Positions 45,201 through 56,300 of a DNA stretch of 64,000 nucleotides are shown in pieces; the stretch's first letter is position 1, and each line of letters begins with the position of its first letter. The notes under the pieces were generated by a model, which ran no database searches, was not told the origin of the DNA, and saw only the letters and a program-made list of their open reading frames with translations. Source of the DNA: Parapristionchus giblindavisi (taxonomy: Eukaryota; Nematoda; Chromadorea; Rhabditida; Diplogasteridae); NCBI GenBank assembly GCA_943737045.1, contig CALSFV010000316.1:62001-126000 (forward strand). Reading direction: 5' to 3'. The translations under genes and the position numbers were made by a program.

Positions 45201-48085
45201 GAGATGAAGTGAGAAGAGTTACGGGGGTTGTTATGGTGGTCTATGCCCATGCAAGATGCTAATCGCGTTATTAATCATCAGACTACAAGACTGATATAAT
45301 ATATGAATTGAATTAAATCAACGGCAGAACTATTTCTTGTTGTAAAAAATGTGATTGCTACTCATTTCCGTTAGCATTGCACAGAAATTTCATAGATATT
45401 GGTTTGAGGAAGAGGAATAAATACCAAGACAATTAATTATGCAATTAACACTATTAACTTAATTAAATAACTTAATTAACATAATTATGCACCTGATAGA
45501 ACTCCTCCTTGGTCTTCTGCACAGCCTCCTCCTCGCTCTCAGTGTTCTTGAGGGTCACGGCGAATGATCCACGGAAGAAATCCGATGTCTTTGTCGATCC
45601 CTGAAATTAAATTAATATTAGTAATAAATGTACAAGAATAAGTATGCATGCAAATATAAATTTTTTGATTAAATAAGCTAACTAGCGATGTGCCTTATGG
45701 TGTTTCGGCCGCTACGTCTAGCACTAATATATTTATATATTGATAAATATATTTAATTATCCATCAATCAACAGGCACACACGTCAAAGATTTCTTCGGC
45801 TTATTGTTAGAATCGCATCCGACAAAAGAAGTTTGCCGTTGCCATTATTTTTTTAAAGAATTAAAATAAAATAAAATATATTTAAATATATTCTTACCTC
45901 GATGCCCTTGAGTCCATCGAGAATGTGTCTCTGCACCTCGGTGAAACACTCGTTCGCATCCTGTTGCATCAATTGTCCCTGAGGCGATCGAGATGCGAAC
46001 TGGGGGAAGACCGAATGGAGCGTCTATAAGGGATAATCAATCAATAATATCGATTTATAAATACAGGAGTACAATCAATAATCGCAAGTCATTGATTTAT
46101 GGAAGTATATATATCATAAGAAGCTCATTATTTTTGTTTCATTGTAACTAGCGAAGCTCAGAGAAACAAATGGGAGAAAGACCACATTTAATCAGCCGAG
46201 TCTGCAACGCGAAACCCGCTGGTTCGCCATAGGTAGTTTTGCGGCCAGAAATACAGATTTTTCCGATTGTTGCAAACGTATGCAATACATCGTCAAAATC
46301 AATCAATAATAACCAACTCCTACAGTATACCTGCATCAGGGAGATTGGCAGGACCGCGTCATCGGTTGTACTTCCACGAGTAGGGCGTTGCAGCTCATCA
46401 AAGGTGCTGAAATATTTTTTTTAAAAATATTTTTAAAAATATTTTCAATTACAACAATTGCATAACATCAGAACAAAATCATGCAATGCACAAAAAAAAT
46501 TATTGAATATTTATTCCATCAAACATATATTCATAAACATATTCCTGACAAGGGAAAGAAAGATGGATAATTAAAAATTATCCACTTTTATCAACATAAT
46601 TACGAGAGAAAAACATTTTAATTAATATTTAAATAAATCAGTAATAGGTAGAACCAACCTCTTTACCGATTGAGTAACCCTAACTGCGGGACCAGATCCG
46701 TTGGCTGGTGGCTGGTACTTGGCAACTGCGTCACGGATAACATCCAGTGACTGAAATAATCATAATAATCATCACTGAATTTGCTAAAGACACACCCTAA
46801 TTTTACTCTCCGCTCTGGCAACACTCACTCGTACACAAAGAAAGCGAGAGATTGCAACCAGAGCGGACAGTTACAAAATAGCTCGGGGTGTACCTTTTTT
46901 TTAATTTTTAATTAAAATTATGCTGTTTCACGATTTCACCTTGGTATCAATAGAACATTAACTTAAATTATTTATAAAATTATGTCGGGGTGTCTTTGAC
47001 CTCCATCCAGCAACAGATCTTTGGTTAACGCCTGTTGGAGGAGAGAGGATTCACGAACAAGAATTTCAAAAGAAAATCCCAAATCTAACAATTTCGGCTA
47101 ATTTAACGTCGCTAATCGTTACTGGTTTAATGTTTGTCACATGAATTATATTTTACTTTAGTAAAAGTAGAACCACAAAACTGACTCGGAAGCTCTGAAC
47201 GACAGAGTTCATGTAGCAAGTGTTGCCGAGATTTCGGAGTCCCGCAGGGAGCTTGGCCGGCTTCTTCTCGGACGTATCCATTGCTAGAATATAAATAATG
47301 TTCGACGTCATGAGATTTTAATAATTAAATTAATTAATAAAATAAATTAAACAATTGTATAGCCCCTTAAAGTCTAACATGAAGACATGGGGATGATAGC
47401 AAACCGTTTGCCGACAAACGTGACGTTACAAGCGTAGGCTGAGGATTTTTGGCAAACACATCATCATGCGTTTGTGACTTCTCGTTTTTGGGCAAACGGC
47501 GTGACGCCGTTCATGGATACAGTTGAATTCATGCTTCAGTGACGAAATAGAAACTCTAAATGAAACCTCACCATCATCAGATCCATTAGCAGCCACGGGT
47601 GCTTGAGGGATCTCCGAGGCACTTCCCATCATCATTATGAGCATTCCCTCCGATAGAGTGACTCCTTTCCAGTCATCATCGCCGAGAGTGCGACCCTTTA
47701 AAGTTATTTAATTTATTTATAATTATACAATAATTAAATTTAGTTACTTTGGAGAGCCTTCTCTATTTCAATAATAGTAGGAAAATATAAAGTTGAAGCA
47801 GCAGAACCGAGTTGCAGTAATAACAATCTATGCTACGTCATTGTTTCAAGCAGCGCCTTCGAAAATTCAATATTTTATAAACAAAATGATATCAGACAAG
47901 AAATGTTGTCATTATTACTTCAAAGAACAAAAATATCTTCCCCTGACCTTGATAACGACCTTCTGACGATCGGGAGCGACGCCAGTAAGTGCGAACAACT
48001 GAGATTTGAAGACGAGAGGAGACTCGCTCTGGTCGACATCAACGCTCAGTTTCTCCTTTCCCCATTTCACATTGATATTGACCAT
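42236..48085 (-). CDS. USP14: Ubiquitin carboxyl-terminal hydrolase 14
   Basis: Proteasome-associated deubiquitinase (yeast Ubp6) that trims ubiquitin from substrates on the 26S cap. Fourteen exons, 496 codons plus stop, all phases consistent: 48085-47948, 47695-47572, 47283-47186, 46750-46659, 46406-46331, 46023-45898, 45600-45493, 44752-44633, 44210-44139, 43691-43581, 43268-43206, 43149-43051, 42736-42614, 42376-42236. Residues 1-80 are the ubiquitin-like domain (NVKWGKEKLSVDV; GRTLGDDDWKGVTL). The Cys box GLRNLGNTCYMNSVVQ gives Cys110, QQDANE follows, and RLPAYLSIQMVRFFF is a USP14 hallmark. The His box SSDSGHYVAWV gives His423; the C-terminus contains LSGGGDWHCAYVLVYGPR. The start is 2 nt after acceptor GGTTCAG. 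Human USP14 is 494 residues. Confidence 0.95.
42746..42870. repeat. 22-bp minisatellite at USP14 acceptor
   Basis: Five to six units of GAGGGTACGGTAAGGAAGGAGG. On the coding strand it is a pyrimidine-rich CCTCCTTCCTTACCGTACCC array ending a few bases before the exon-13 acceptor, and may serve as an extended polypyrimidine tract (inference). Confidence 0.8.
43269..44138. other. USP14 introns without recognised repeats
   Basis: Apart from exon 10 (43581-43691), these AT-rich introns show only a short (ATT)n tract near 43445-43475. Nothing else recognised. Confidence 0.45.
44753..45492. other. USP14 intron 7
   Basis: 740 bp, AT-rich. It opens with an (ATTA)n tract at 44758-44782. Around 44840-44900, GTTACGAAAAGAAACG and GGAGGCGAGAGA resemble the hairpin at 62525-62625. 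No gene seen. Confidence 0.5.
46788..46893. repeat. Hairpin MITE (GCTCTGGCAA family), copy 3
   Basis: ACACACCCTAATTTTACTCT and CCGCTCTGGCAACACTC pair with CAACCAGAGCGGACAG and AATAGCTCGGGGTGT. In USP14 intron 3 (46751-47185). Confidence 0.75.
47390..47525. repeat. TGACGTCA-bearing dispersed repeat, copy 2
   Basis: AAACCGTTTGCCGACAAACG, TGACGTTACAAGCGTAGG and GCGTTTGTGACTTC. The arrangement matches 14107-14250 and 49260-49400. USP14 intron 2. Confidence 0.6.
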
Positions 48086-48829
48086 GGCTGAACCGGCTAA
48101 ACGGAATAATATAGCAATCTAACAAAAATAACAATGTTCAAAATAAAGTAAACGAAAACCACAGAAAGTTCATGATGACAACCGGGTGTGTGCGGTTTGA
48201 ACTCGCGCACTTTGGAAATTAGTAAACAACGGAAGTATACCAAATATTTCCGCCTATGAAGGTTTAGAACAGTGAAATGTCATTTCTTTTATGTGATTTT
48301 CCGATTTTTCTGCTAATTCTCTATTTAAAAATAGTAAAAACCCACAATTCGACTAAACATATTGTATTTAATAAACTAACAAAAAACTTTCTCAGTTTAC
48401 CAGCACACGCTGTCATTCTAAAACGCGGCTTAGAGCAACTCACGGATGTACAGTTGGATCGCTAACTCTGGTGTTGAAATCCTTGCATGATCACGAATAC
48501 AAGTATAATCATGCATGATTCGACATTCCATGCATGATCATGCATGGAATATCCATCGTTCGTGATCATGCATGGATCTTCCGTGATCATGCACGAATTT
48601 TCCGTGATCATGCATGGAATGACAGAATCCATGCATGATCATGGATAATCCATGCATGATTCGAGTATATTCCCTGCATGATCATGCCACTAATTGCACG
48701 AATTTTACTGGGATCATGCAAGGATTCAAACACCTGAGAATTCGCAATTTCAAACTAATTGTAATTTTGTTGTTATTTACCTTTTTTAATTTGACTTATT
48801 ATTTTATAACGGTCACCAGCATTAAGGAG
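48086..48829. promoter_or_regulatory. Divergent promoter, USP14 and ECHS1
   Basis: 744 bp between start codons that point apart. About a third is the CATGCATG-rich repeat at 48471-48733. The USP14 ATG follows an AG acceptor by 2 nt. The ECHS1 ATG is 10 nt after CACCAG, a weaker acceptor. Core promoter elements were not identified. Confidence 0.6.
48471..48733. repeat. CATGCATGATCATG palindrome-rich element
   Basis: Inverted ends GTGTTGAAATCCTTGCATGA and TCATGCAAGGATTCAAACAC (about 23 bp, few mismatches) enclose at least eight partly palindromic TCCATGCATGATCATG-type words. This looks like a MITE with a short internal repeat, sitting in the shared USP14/ECHS1 promoter. Confidence 0.8.
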
Positions 48830-50151
48830 ATGTTCAAGCTCGCCTCTCTCGCCGGTCCCGTTCGCGTCGTAGCGCAGGTATCCTGTCGCTCTTTCGCTGC
48901 AGGTACTTTATCTTTATTCGCATGTTATTTATGCAATAGTGTTCAGCCCCTGAGATGATCAAGTTCGAGATCGTCGGAGAGAAAAAGAACGTCGCTCTCG
49001 TCTCTCTCAACCGCCCTAAAGCTCTCAACGCCCTTTGCAAACAGCTCATGACTGAGGTTTCTTTTCTATACATTTCAATTCGCTTATTTTTTTAAAATCT
49101 TGCTTGTTTGATTTTTGTATTATTCCAATATCTCTATGACAATCGATACTTGTATGTGCTGTAATACAGAGTTGTTTACCACGGGTAGTTGTTATCGTTC
49201 TTAATTTTCTTATCAATATGATTGACCTTGCGCCACACTCCGAACACACTCTGAACCAATCTGCACCTCTGATGAATGGGCGTTGAAAAACGTGACGTCA
49301 GAAGCGTAGGATCTTTGGCAAACGGCCTCCGTCCACGCTTGTGACGTCACTTTTATCAACAAACCGTTTATCAACGTTCGTACATACGGCGTCTGGGTGT
49401 AAATTCTAGAATATGGTTGACGGGATGGGCAAATAAAACAGTATTAAAAATCATCACGCAGTGTCGCTTTCCTATTAAATGCAAAATATATCCCCTTTTC
49501 CCTTTTCTCAGCTCAATGATGTTCTGACGAAACTCGACGACGACAAATCCATCGGAGCCATCGTTATCACCGGATCCGAAAGAGCATTCGCCGGTACTTT
49601 TTTATTTATTTATTCTTTATTCCATCAAATATATATGGTAATAGGGTGATATGTATTAATTATTTTATCAATCATTCATTTATCATTCGTATTAATTACT
49701 TTATCAATCAATAATTAATAATCGATAATAAACAATGAATAATCGATATTTTCAATAATCTATAAAGTTAATAACCTAATCAATCGATAAATTCTCACGC
49801 CAATCAATAACAAGTCTACAGTAATCTCTCATTCGTAGCGGGAGCTGATATCAAGGAGATGATCGATGTTCCCTTCGCTCAGACCATCTCTGGTCGTTTC
49901 CTCGAGGAATGGACTGCGCTATCGAGCATCAAGAAACCCGTCATCGCTGCTGTCAACGGATTCGTTCTAGGTATGGCTAACATTATTATTATTATTATAT
50001 AAATTTATGAAATCTAAGCTCTTTTTGTGTGGCTATGCTACAAGTCTCACCGATTAGCCTTGGCGATGGACTTCCTTCAAAAAACGTCCCATCCAATCAA
50101 ACTGATCCCCGATACTTTCAATTGAAGGAATAAATAATAGTAATAATAATA

Positions 50152-50190
<39 letters not shown>

Positions 50191-52865
50191 TGAACCAAAC
50201 GAAGGATATTATTGTTATTTTACATTGGTTAGTCGCCATGCGCAAGTACTGTTGTCGCTTCTTGGTGATAGCGTGTTTCAATATTCTCGTATAAGACTCG
50301 ACGTCACCCGGATTTTCGTTTTTTCCTTCAGGATAGTTTCCGAATGTATATGCGGTGTTACATTTGCGACTGCTGACACATGTTAAAAATATATTATTAT
50401 TGTTCTGCGTTATTGATTTACGCGTTATTGTTAAATGGATAATGAATATATGTGTCGCAAATAAAAAAAAAGATCTATGTGCTATTTTAGGAAATTATTA
50501 CTGGTAATATCATGATATATCCCTACTCCCAATGGCTAACTACCATATCCCAGCACACCACGGTGTGAACCTGATTGATTGATTGATTGATTGATTGATT
50601 TTGATACATACATTTTTGTTCAACTCACATTTTCTGAACTATATTCTGACCCGTAATTGTGATAAACTAGCCCGATTATAAACTGACCCGTAAAATTGCT
50701 TATTTTTCGCTTATTTTGGCGAAATATGTGATAAAGTGGCCCGTTTTTTATACGCAGATCAATTCATAAATTGACCTGTACCCACAATGTGGGTGCTCGA
50801 AAATGTATGTTTTGATATATCATGCATTCATTATAGGTGGTGGCTGCGAGCTGGCGATGATGTGCGATATCATCTACGCCGGTGACAAGGCCCAGTTTGG
50901 CCAGCCCGAAATCAATATCGGCACCATTCCTGGTAAGTGGAGGGAGGTTATAGGCACACCCCGAGCTATTTTGATACTCTCCGATCTGGTAATGCTCTCT
51001 CGTTTTCTGTGTATGCGAGAGAGCGTTACCAGAGCGGAGATTGTTAAATTAGCAAGGCGCGTGCCTTTAAGGAGAGCTAAAACGGGTATGATCTCTCCCT
51101 CGCAGAGATTTGTGAACAGATATTTGATCTGCTGTAGACAATGTCCATAGCCATTACATTTTTTTAGCGTCTAAGTGGTTGTTAGCCTCGACTCATCTCG
51201 AGTGGCGCAAAAGTATTTGTGCTGAAACTAGAATGGGCCGTCTTTGTTGTCGCATGGCCGAGCCTACCCTTCTGGACTATCGATTGATTGTTCATAGATC
51301 AATTAGATACTGTGTATAGTATAGTTAAAGTGCATGTATATTTATTCTTGTACATCTATTCATAATATTAATTTAATATTTTTATAAATTATCGATTGAT
51401 CAGGCGCCGGCGGCACACAGCGTTGGGCTCGCAGCGCCGGCAAGTCTGTGGCGATGGAGATGTGTCTGACGGGCGAGAGAATGGGAGCCAAGGAGGCCAA
51501 AGAGGTAGGTGCATTTTGTCGTTTCATATTCATTCCTTTACGTATCACTGTCCCTAAGGATTTAGGGACTAATGTTATGGTAGCGAGACGTGAAATCACC
51601 GGGTCATTTTGTATTGCAAAATTGAGAGAAATTGTAGACAGGGAGCGGAGGATGAATGGTTTGCTTCGGAAATTTTTCGGGCCCTTTGAACCGCGAATCT
51701 AGGATATTGCAGGACCCATTAAATTCCAAAAAATGCGATTAAAATTTTCCACAAAAATGTATCAAAAACTTGACCCCTTTAGTGCGTTTTGGGACCTCTA
51801 CTGGCTACACCATATATTTTCGGTTCCCTCACAGTATTTTTATATAGCGGATCTGTTTTCGATGAAATTGTAGTTAAGATACGCAACTTAAATTGGATCA
51901 TCATTGTTTCAAAGAGATATGTGCTATGGCCGTGACGCAAAATCACCGGGTAATTTTTTATTGAGAAATGAGAGAAGTGAACATTTAGAACTAGTTTGAA
52001 ACTATTGTGGTGCTTACTTCCGGTAGATTGAAATTATTATCGATTGAATATGTCTGGAATGATGTGTCGATTGCTATCAGATTCATTCATGGGCACCATT
52101 TAATTTTTTCGTATGTCTGGCAGGTCTGCAGACTGTTTTTAATTTTCGAGCTTTGTTTTTTCTTAGGGGTCGCTCCTCATTTGAGTATTTTGAGGGAAAT
52201 AGTGTTAGTAACTTCCAAAGAAATTATATTTAGCGAGGTGTTCGTTGGCAGTCAGATCACAGAAGTTATGAAAATAATATATTTAATAAATATATAATTT
52301 TTAAAAATGTTAATTTCAATCAGGTCGGCCTAGTCTCGAAGGTGTTCCCCGCGGCTGAGGTCGTGCCAGAGGCCATCAAGCTGGGAGAGAAGATCGCCGC
52401 CCAGTCACCTCTCATCGCCCAGATGTGCAAGGTATATTTGTTAGTTTTGTGAAACCAGAATCCGGGATATGTCAACTTTCGAATCGTAATATTTGCTAAT
52501 CTGTAATCGTCAGAGATTACTACCGATGGTCAGCGCTCAGTTAGCTTTTAATCAATAATCATCGGATAATTCAAAAGTGAAAGCATGAAACAATCCCTCT
52601 TTTACATACAATATGCAACAATTGTCCATTGTTACGTATGAATAAATGATTTGCTGATTTCATTTCATTTGAAAATAATCAATAATCAGGTAATAAATCA
52701 ATAATATCTTCTCAGGAAGCAGTGAACCGCGCATACGAGACAACCCTTCACGAGGGTCTCAACATTGAGCGTCGTCTATTCCATGCCACGTTTGCGACCA
52801 AGGACAGAAAGGAGGGCATGACTGCCTTTGCTGAGAAGAGAAAGCCCGCTTGGAAGGGAGAGTAG
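48830..52865 (+). CDS. ECHS1: Mitochondrial short-chain enoyl-CoA hydratase
   Basis: Hydrates 2-trans-enoyl-CoA to L-3-hydroxyacyl-CoA in mitochondrial beta-oxidation and valine breakdown. Eight exons, 283 codons plus stop, phases consistent: 48830-48902, 48947-49056, 49512-49593, 49839-49970, 50837-50932, 51404-51504, 52324-52431, 52716-52865. The N-terminal 27 residues ([20 protein letters not shown]) are basic and lack acids, as expected of a mitochondrial presequence. Crotonase signatures: [17 protein letters not shown] (oxyanion-hole region), [19 protein letters not shown] (Glu137) and [19 protein letters not shown] (Glu157). The 20-residue spacing of the two glutamates matches the human catalytic pair. 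It ends KRKPAWKGE. It closely resembles nematode ECH-6 in my memory of that family. Confidence 0.96.
49260..49400. repeat. TGACGTCA-bearing dispersed repeat, copy 3
   Basis: AAACGTGACGTCAGAAGCGT and CACGCTTGTGACGTCAC face each other around GGCAAACGGCC. ECHS1 intron 2 (49057-49511). Confidence 0.65.
50130..50315. repeat. Microsatellite-linked dispersed repeat, copy 3
   Basis: (AAT)n/(ATT)n tract, then TTGGTTAGTCGCCATGCGCA, TTCTTGGTGATAGCGTGTTT and GACTCGACGTCACCCGG. In ECHS1 intron 4 (49971-50836), which also has a (GATT)n tract at 50574-50600 and an ACCCACTATATAA-type fragment at 50690-50815. Confidence 0.75.
50952..51255. repeat. Hairpin MITE copy 4 with 200-bp extension
   Basis: ACTCTCCGATCTGGTAATGC hairpin, then a shared stretch with AGAGATTTGTGAACAGATAT, TGATCTGCTGTAGACAATG and GACTCATCTCGAGTGG. 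The whole 300 bp is paralleled at 62820-63127. ECHS1 intron 5. Confidence 0.75.
51700..51995. repeat. Dispersed repeat block in ECHS1 intron 6
   Basis: GGACCCATTAAATTCCAAAA, TATTTTCGGTTCCCTCACAG and GTGACGCAAAATCACCGGGT parallel 63320-63600 in the same order and orientation. The rest of the 819-bp intron (51505-52323) has no recognised feature. Confidence 0.7.
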
Positions 52866-53327
52866 AGACTCCGCCCACTTATCGATTGATTAGTTCCACT
52901 CATTTATCGATTGATTAGTTCTACAAACTGTTCAAGATCTACTTTATGTTTCCCCATGATATCTGCCACATAGTTTTCCACGTTTACAGGTCCTTTTCGC
53001 TCTCGTGCATGTAAATTATTGTTAGTACGGTAGTTGAGATAAATATTGATTATTTAACCGAGTGTTGTCGATTCAAATACATGTTATGAACGTGCGTGCT
53101 ATCTGAAAGGGGATATGGTAACGCGGGGTTTGCATTTCGAGTGGAAACGTGAATATTGATTGATCGGATGGTGATTACGGTAGAGTACCAATATAGGTTA
53201 TTGATTGTTCTATGAATCGGCTAGATTATTGGATACTCGGCTATTGATCGAGTATTCAATATGTTTTTCATTATCGATTATTTTCTTCGATTATTGATTG
53301 ATTCCGTGATTATTGATTGAATGCAGA
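52866..53327. promoter_or_regulatory. ECHS1-GPHR intergenic region
   Basis: 462 bp between stop and start on the same strand. It should contain the ECHS1 3'UTR and GPHR 5' sequence. It ends with GATTGAATGCAG directly before A-ATG, a likely trans-splice acceptor for GPHR. Operon linkage cannot be excluded. Confidence 0.5.
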
Positions 53328-56300
53328 ATGATGGATGGGGTGATATCTCAAGATGTCATCATCGTTCTCATCTCCGTCGCTCTGTTTTTCATCTGTGGAT
53401 GGCTCTTCTTCATGAAACAACTCTTCAGGAACTATGAGGTATACTGTATCCAGGGTTATCCGAGGGATACTGTATCCGAGATTATCTGAGGTATACTGTA
53501 TCCGAGGATGTCTGAGGTATACTGTAGTCAGGGTTTTCTGAGGTATACTGTATCGAAGATCTGGGTGTCCAATGTGTAATGAGATATACATAGTAAGATT
53601 AAGGATTTTGTTGCCAAATGTCGAGAACGTGATACTGTTTCTGGATAGTACGCTTTAATTTATTGGTTAATTTATAGCAAATTATCGATTGACTCTTGCG
53701 TTTATCGATTGATTTTTCCAGGTGCACAATCGTATCGTCCAATTGTTATTCTCTATCACATTCGCCCTCTCTTGTGTCATGTTCGAGTTGATCATCTTCG
53801 AAATCCTCGCCATTCTCGAACCAGGGTAGGCCATATTTTTTTCTTTTTTTATTGATCTATTTCCCTCTTTTCGACGATGCGAGCGTGGATTGGTCAATAT
53901 GACCAGATGGATGGTTTTTAGACATGTTTGATAGTTTCAAGAGGAATTTTGTAATATTGTTGTGCGTTTGTCACCAAAAAAGTAATTGGGAAATGTTGTA
54001 TTGATTAATTGGTTATGAATATCGATTAAATTATCACAGTCCTTGTCTACCGTACTAGCGACTCACTATCGATTATTGATTTGTTTTTAATTTAGTTTAA
54101 ATTTATTCTATTTTGAACGGCGAAAGCAAGTGATTTCCTCAATCTGCCCAGTTGAATCCGTGTCTTGCACATGTTTATTAGTTTGAAATAGTGTTAAATC
54201 CACTGATTCGATGAGTTTCTCAAACCACTATTCACTGTCTATGAAGACTATGAACAAAGTCTTTTGTAACAGTTTTTATCGATTATGAATATTATCGATT
54301 ACCGTGTCCAATCTTTGTCTACAGTTCTAGAGTGTCACAATTGATTATTGATTTATTTTAAAATTAGTTTAAGACTTATTCTTTTAACGGTTTTTCCTCA
54401 ATCTGCCCAGTTGAATCCGTGTCTCGCACATGTTTATTAGTTTGAAGGAGTATTTAGTGTACTGATAACATAGCCTGAATTCTATGAACAGTATTTTATA
54501 TTAGTTTTTATCGATTACATAATACATTATCGATTACCGTATTCCAGATCTCGTCTACTGTACTGGCGACTCGGACTGTACAGTATCCTCTTCACTCTCA
54601 TCGTCGCTCTTCCACTCTATGTCGCCTACACTCTGCTCAGCTCCATATCATTTGGTTCGTCCCAATCAATCGATAAACAGGTTATCGATCGATTACGGTA
54701 ACTATTGATTATCGATTGATTATGGTAACTATTGATTATCGATTGATTACGGCAGCTAGTGATTATCGATTGATTACGGTAGCTATTGATTATCGATTGA
54801 TTACGGTAACTGTTGATTACAGTATGGCGTATGATAGAATGAGGAGTTTTGTTCTATGAGAATCTCATAATGAGATATCCGAGCTCCCCTCTCAACGCGA
54901 GTGTATCGATATTCTGGAAATGTAGCTATTTATTCTAAGTCGAGTACGGAGAGCAAGAATCACCCACAATCATGACAATCTATTTTTGATCTTTGATCTT
55001 TGAATAAAAATCGAAAAATAAATAAAACATATTCAAGGGACTCTACCTTTAATAAAATTTATGTGCTCGGAGTCGAAATTCCGCCCCAAAGCACTTTCTC
55101 CTACATCTTTACATTGGTGTATGAGTAGATGCGAGTGACAATAAATACAAAAATGAATATAAATCAATTAATATAAATATAATCAAATAAATATAAATAT
55201 AATTAAATAAACATAAATGCGAAGGTTGCATCATTTCAGTGAAGCAGAACCTGGTGTTCCCTCTGACAGTCGTCCTCTGGCTGGTGTACATCTACTTCTT
55301 CTGGAAACTCGGCGATCCCTTTCCCATCCTATCGCCCAAACACGGTATACTGTATATATAGCTGACAAGATCTATGATTTATTAAACATGATAATATTGG
55401 TTGTTGATTCCAATGGAAAATAATACGAGAATATATCTCATTTGGGACAAAAATTTGCATCGAAAAACCTGAATGTGTTGTCTTTTTGTGCGCTAGTGTA
55501 TACTGTGAATCTCCATCCGTATCCTTGATTTAGGCATCTTCACGATCGAGCAAGCCATTTCGCGGATCGGCGTCTTCGGGGTTACGGTAATGGCGGTACT
55601 CTCCGGTTTCGGTGCGGTCAACGCGCCCTACACGTGCATGTCCATCTTCATGAGGAAGGTAATGGGAATTGAGTATAATAGGAAAAGCTTGTAAGTTGGC
55701 ACTCACCGCTCTGGCCACACTCTCTGTCTCGCACTCTTTGTTTACGAGAGTGTTGCCAGAACGGAGAGAACAATTAGCTCGGGGTAAAAATGGATGAGAG
55801 AGCAACCGTCGTGGGAATGATCGGCGCCAATAACCATGATACTGCGGTACTTCCGCGTTATATGCATCGCTACTTTTGCCTTACGTGCCTACGCCGTAAC
55901 CCCCTCCGCCGCGTCTCCGTCGTTACGGCGGAGGTTACGGCCTAGGTACGTAAGGCAAATGTAGCGATGCAATAGGGACCCCCTGAGAGATGGGTCGTTA
56001 TTTTGTCGTTATTATAACTTCGTCACCGTCAAAACGCGGATATAACGGAAACCACACCACACCAAGAACTACCAGAATTAGTAAGAGCTATCCAAGGACA
56101 CCAAGGTGAAGCTCATCAGCATGGTGGAACCAACAACAATCGTTCCCTTAATGCCCATATAATCTTACGGGGAAAGCTGGATGTATTATCACTGTTTGAA
56201 GTTAATGTATGTCATAGAGAGGGTGCTACGCTAATCTACCGGGTCCTCCCCCGATTTGATGATATTCTAGAAGCGGCGGGTTTATTGTTTGCTTTGCTTT

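Noticed and set aside
46990..47045. Possible extra USP14 exon (ALTKDLLLDG)
   Set aside because: Joining exon 3 directly to exon 4 keeps the reading phase and the USP14 alignment; inserting this piece would break both.
36172..48085. USP14-DHDDS operon
   Set aside because: The 675-bp gap is much longer than usual nematode operon spacers and no SL2-type spacer signal could be identified; left open but not claimed.
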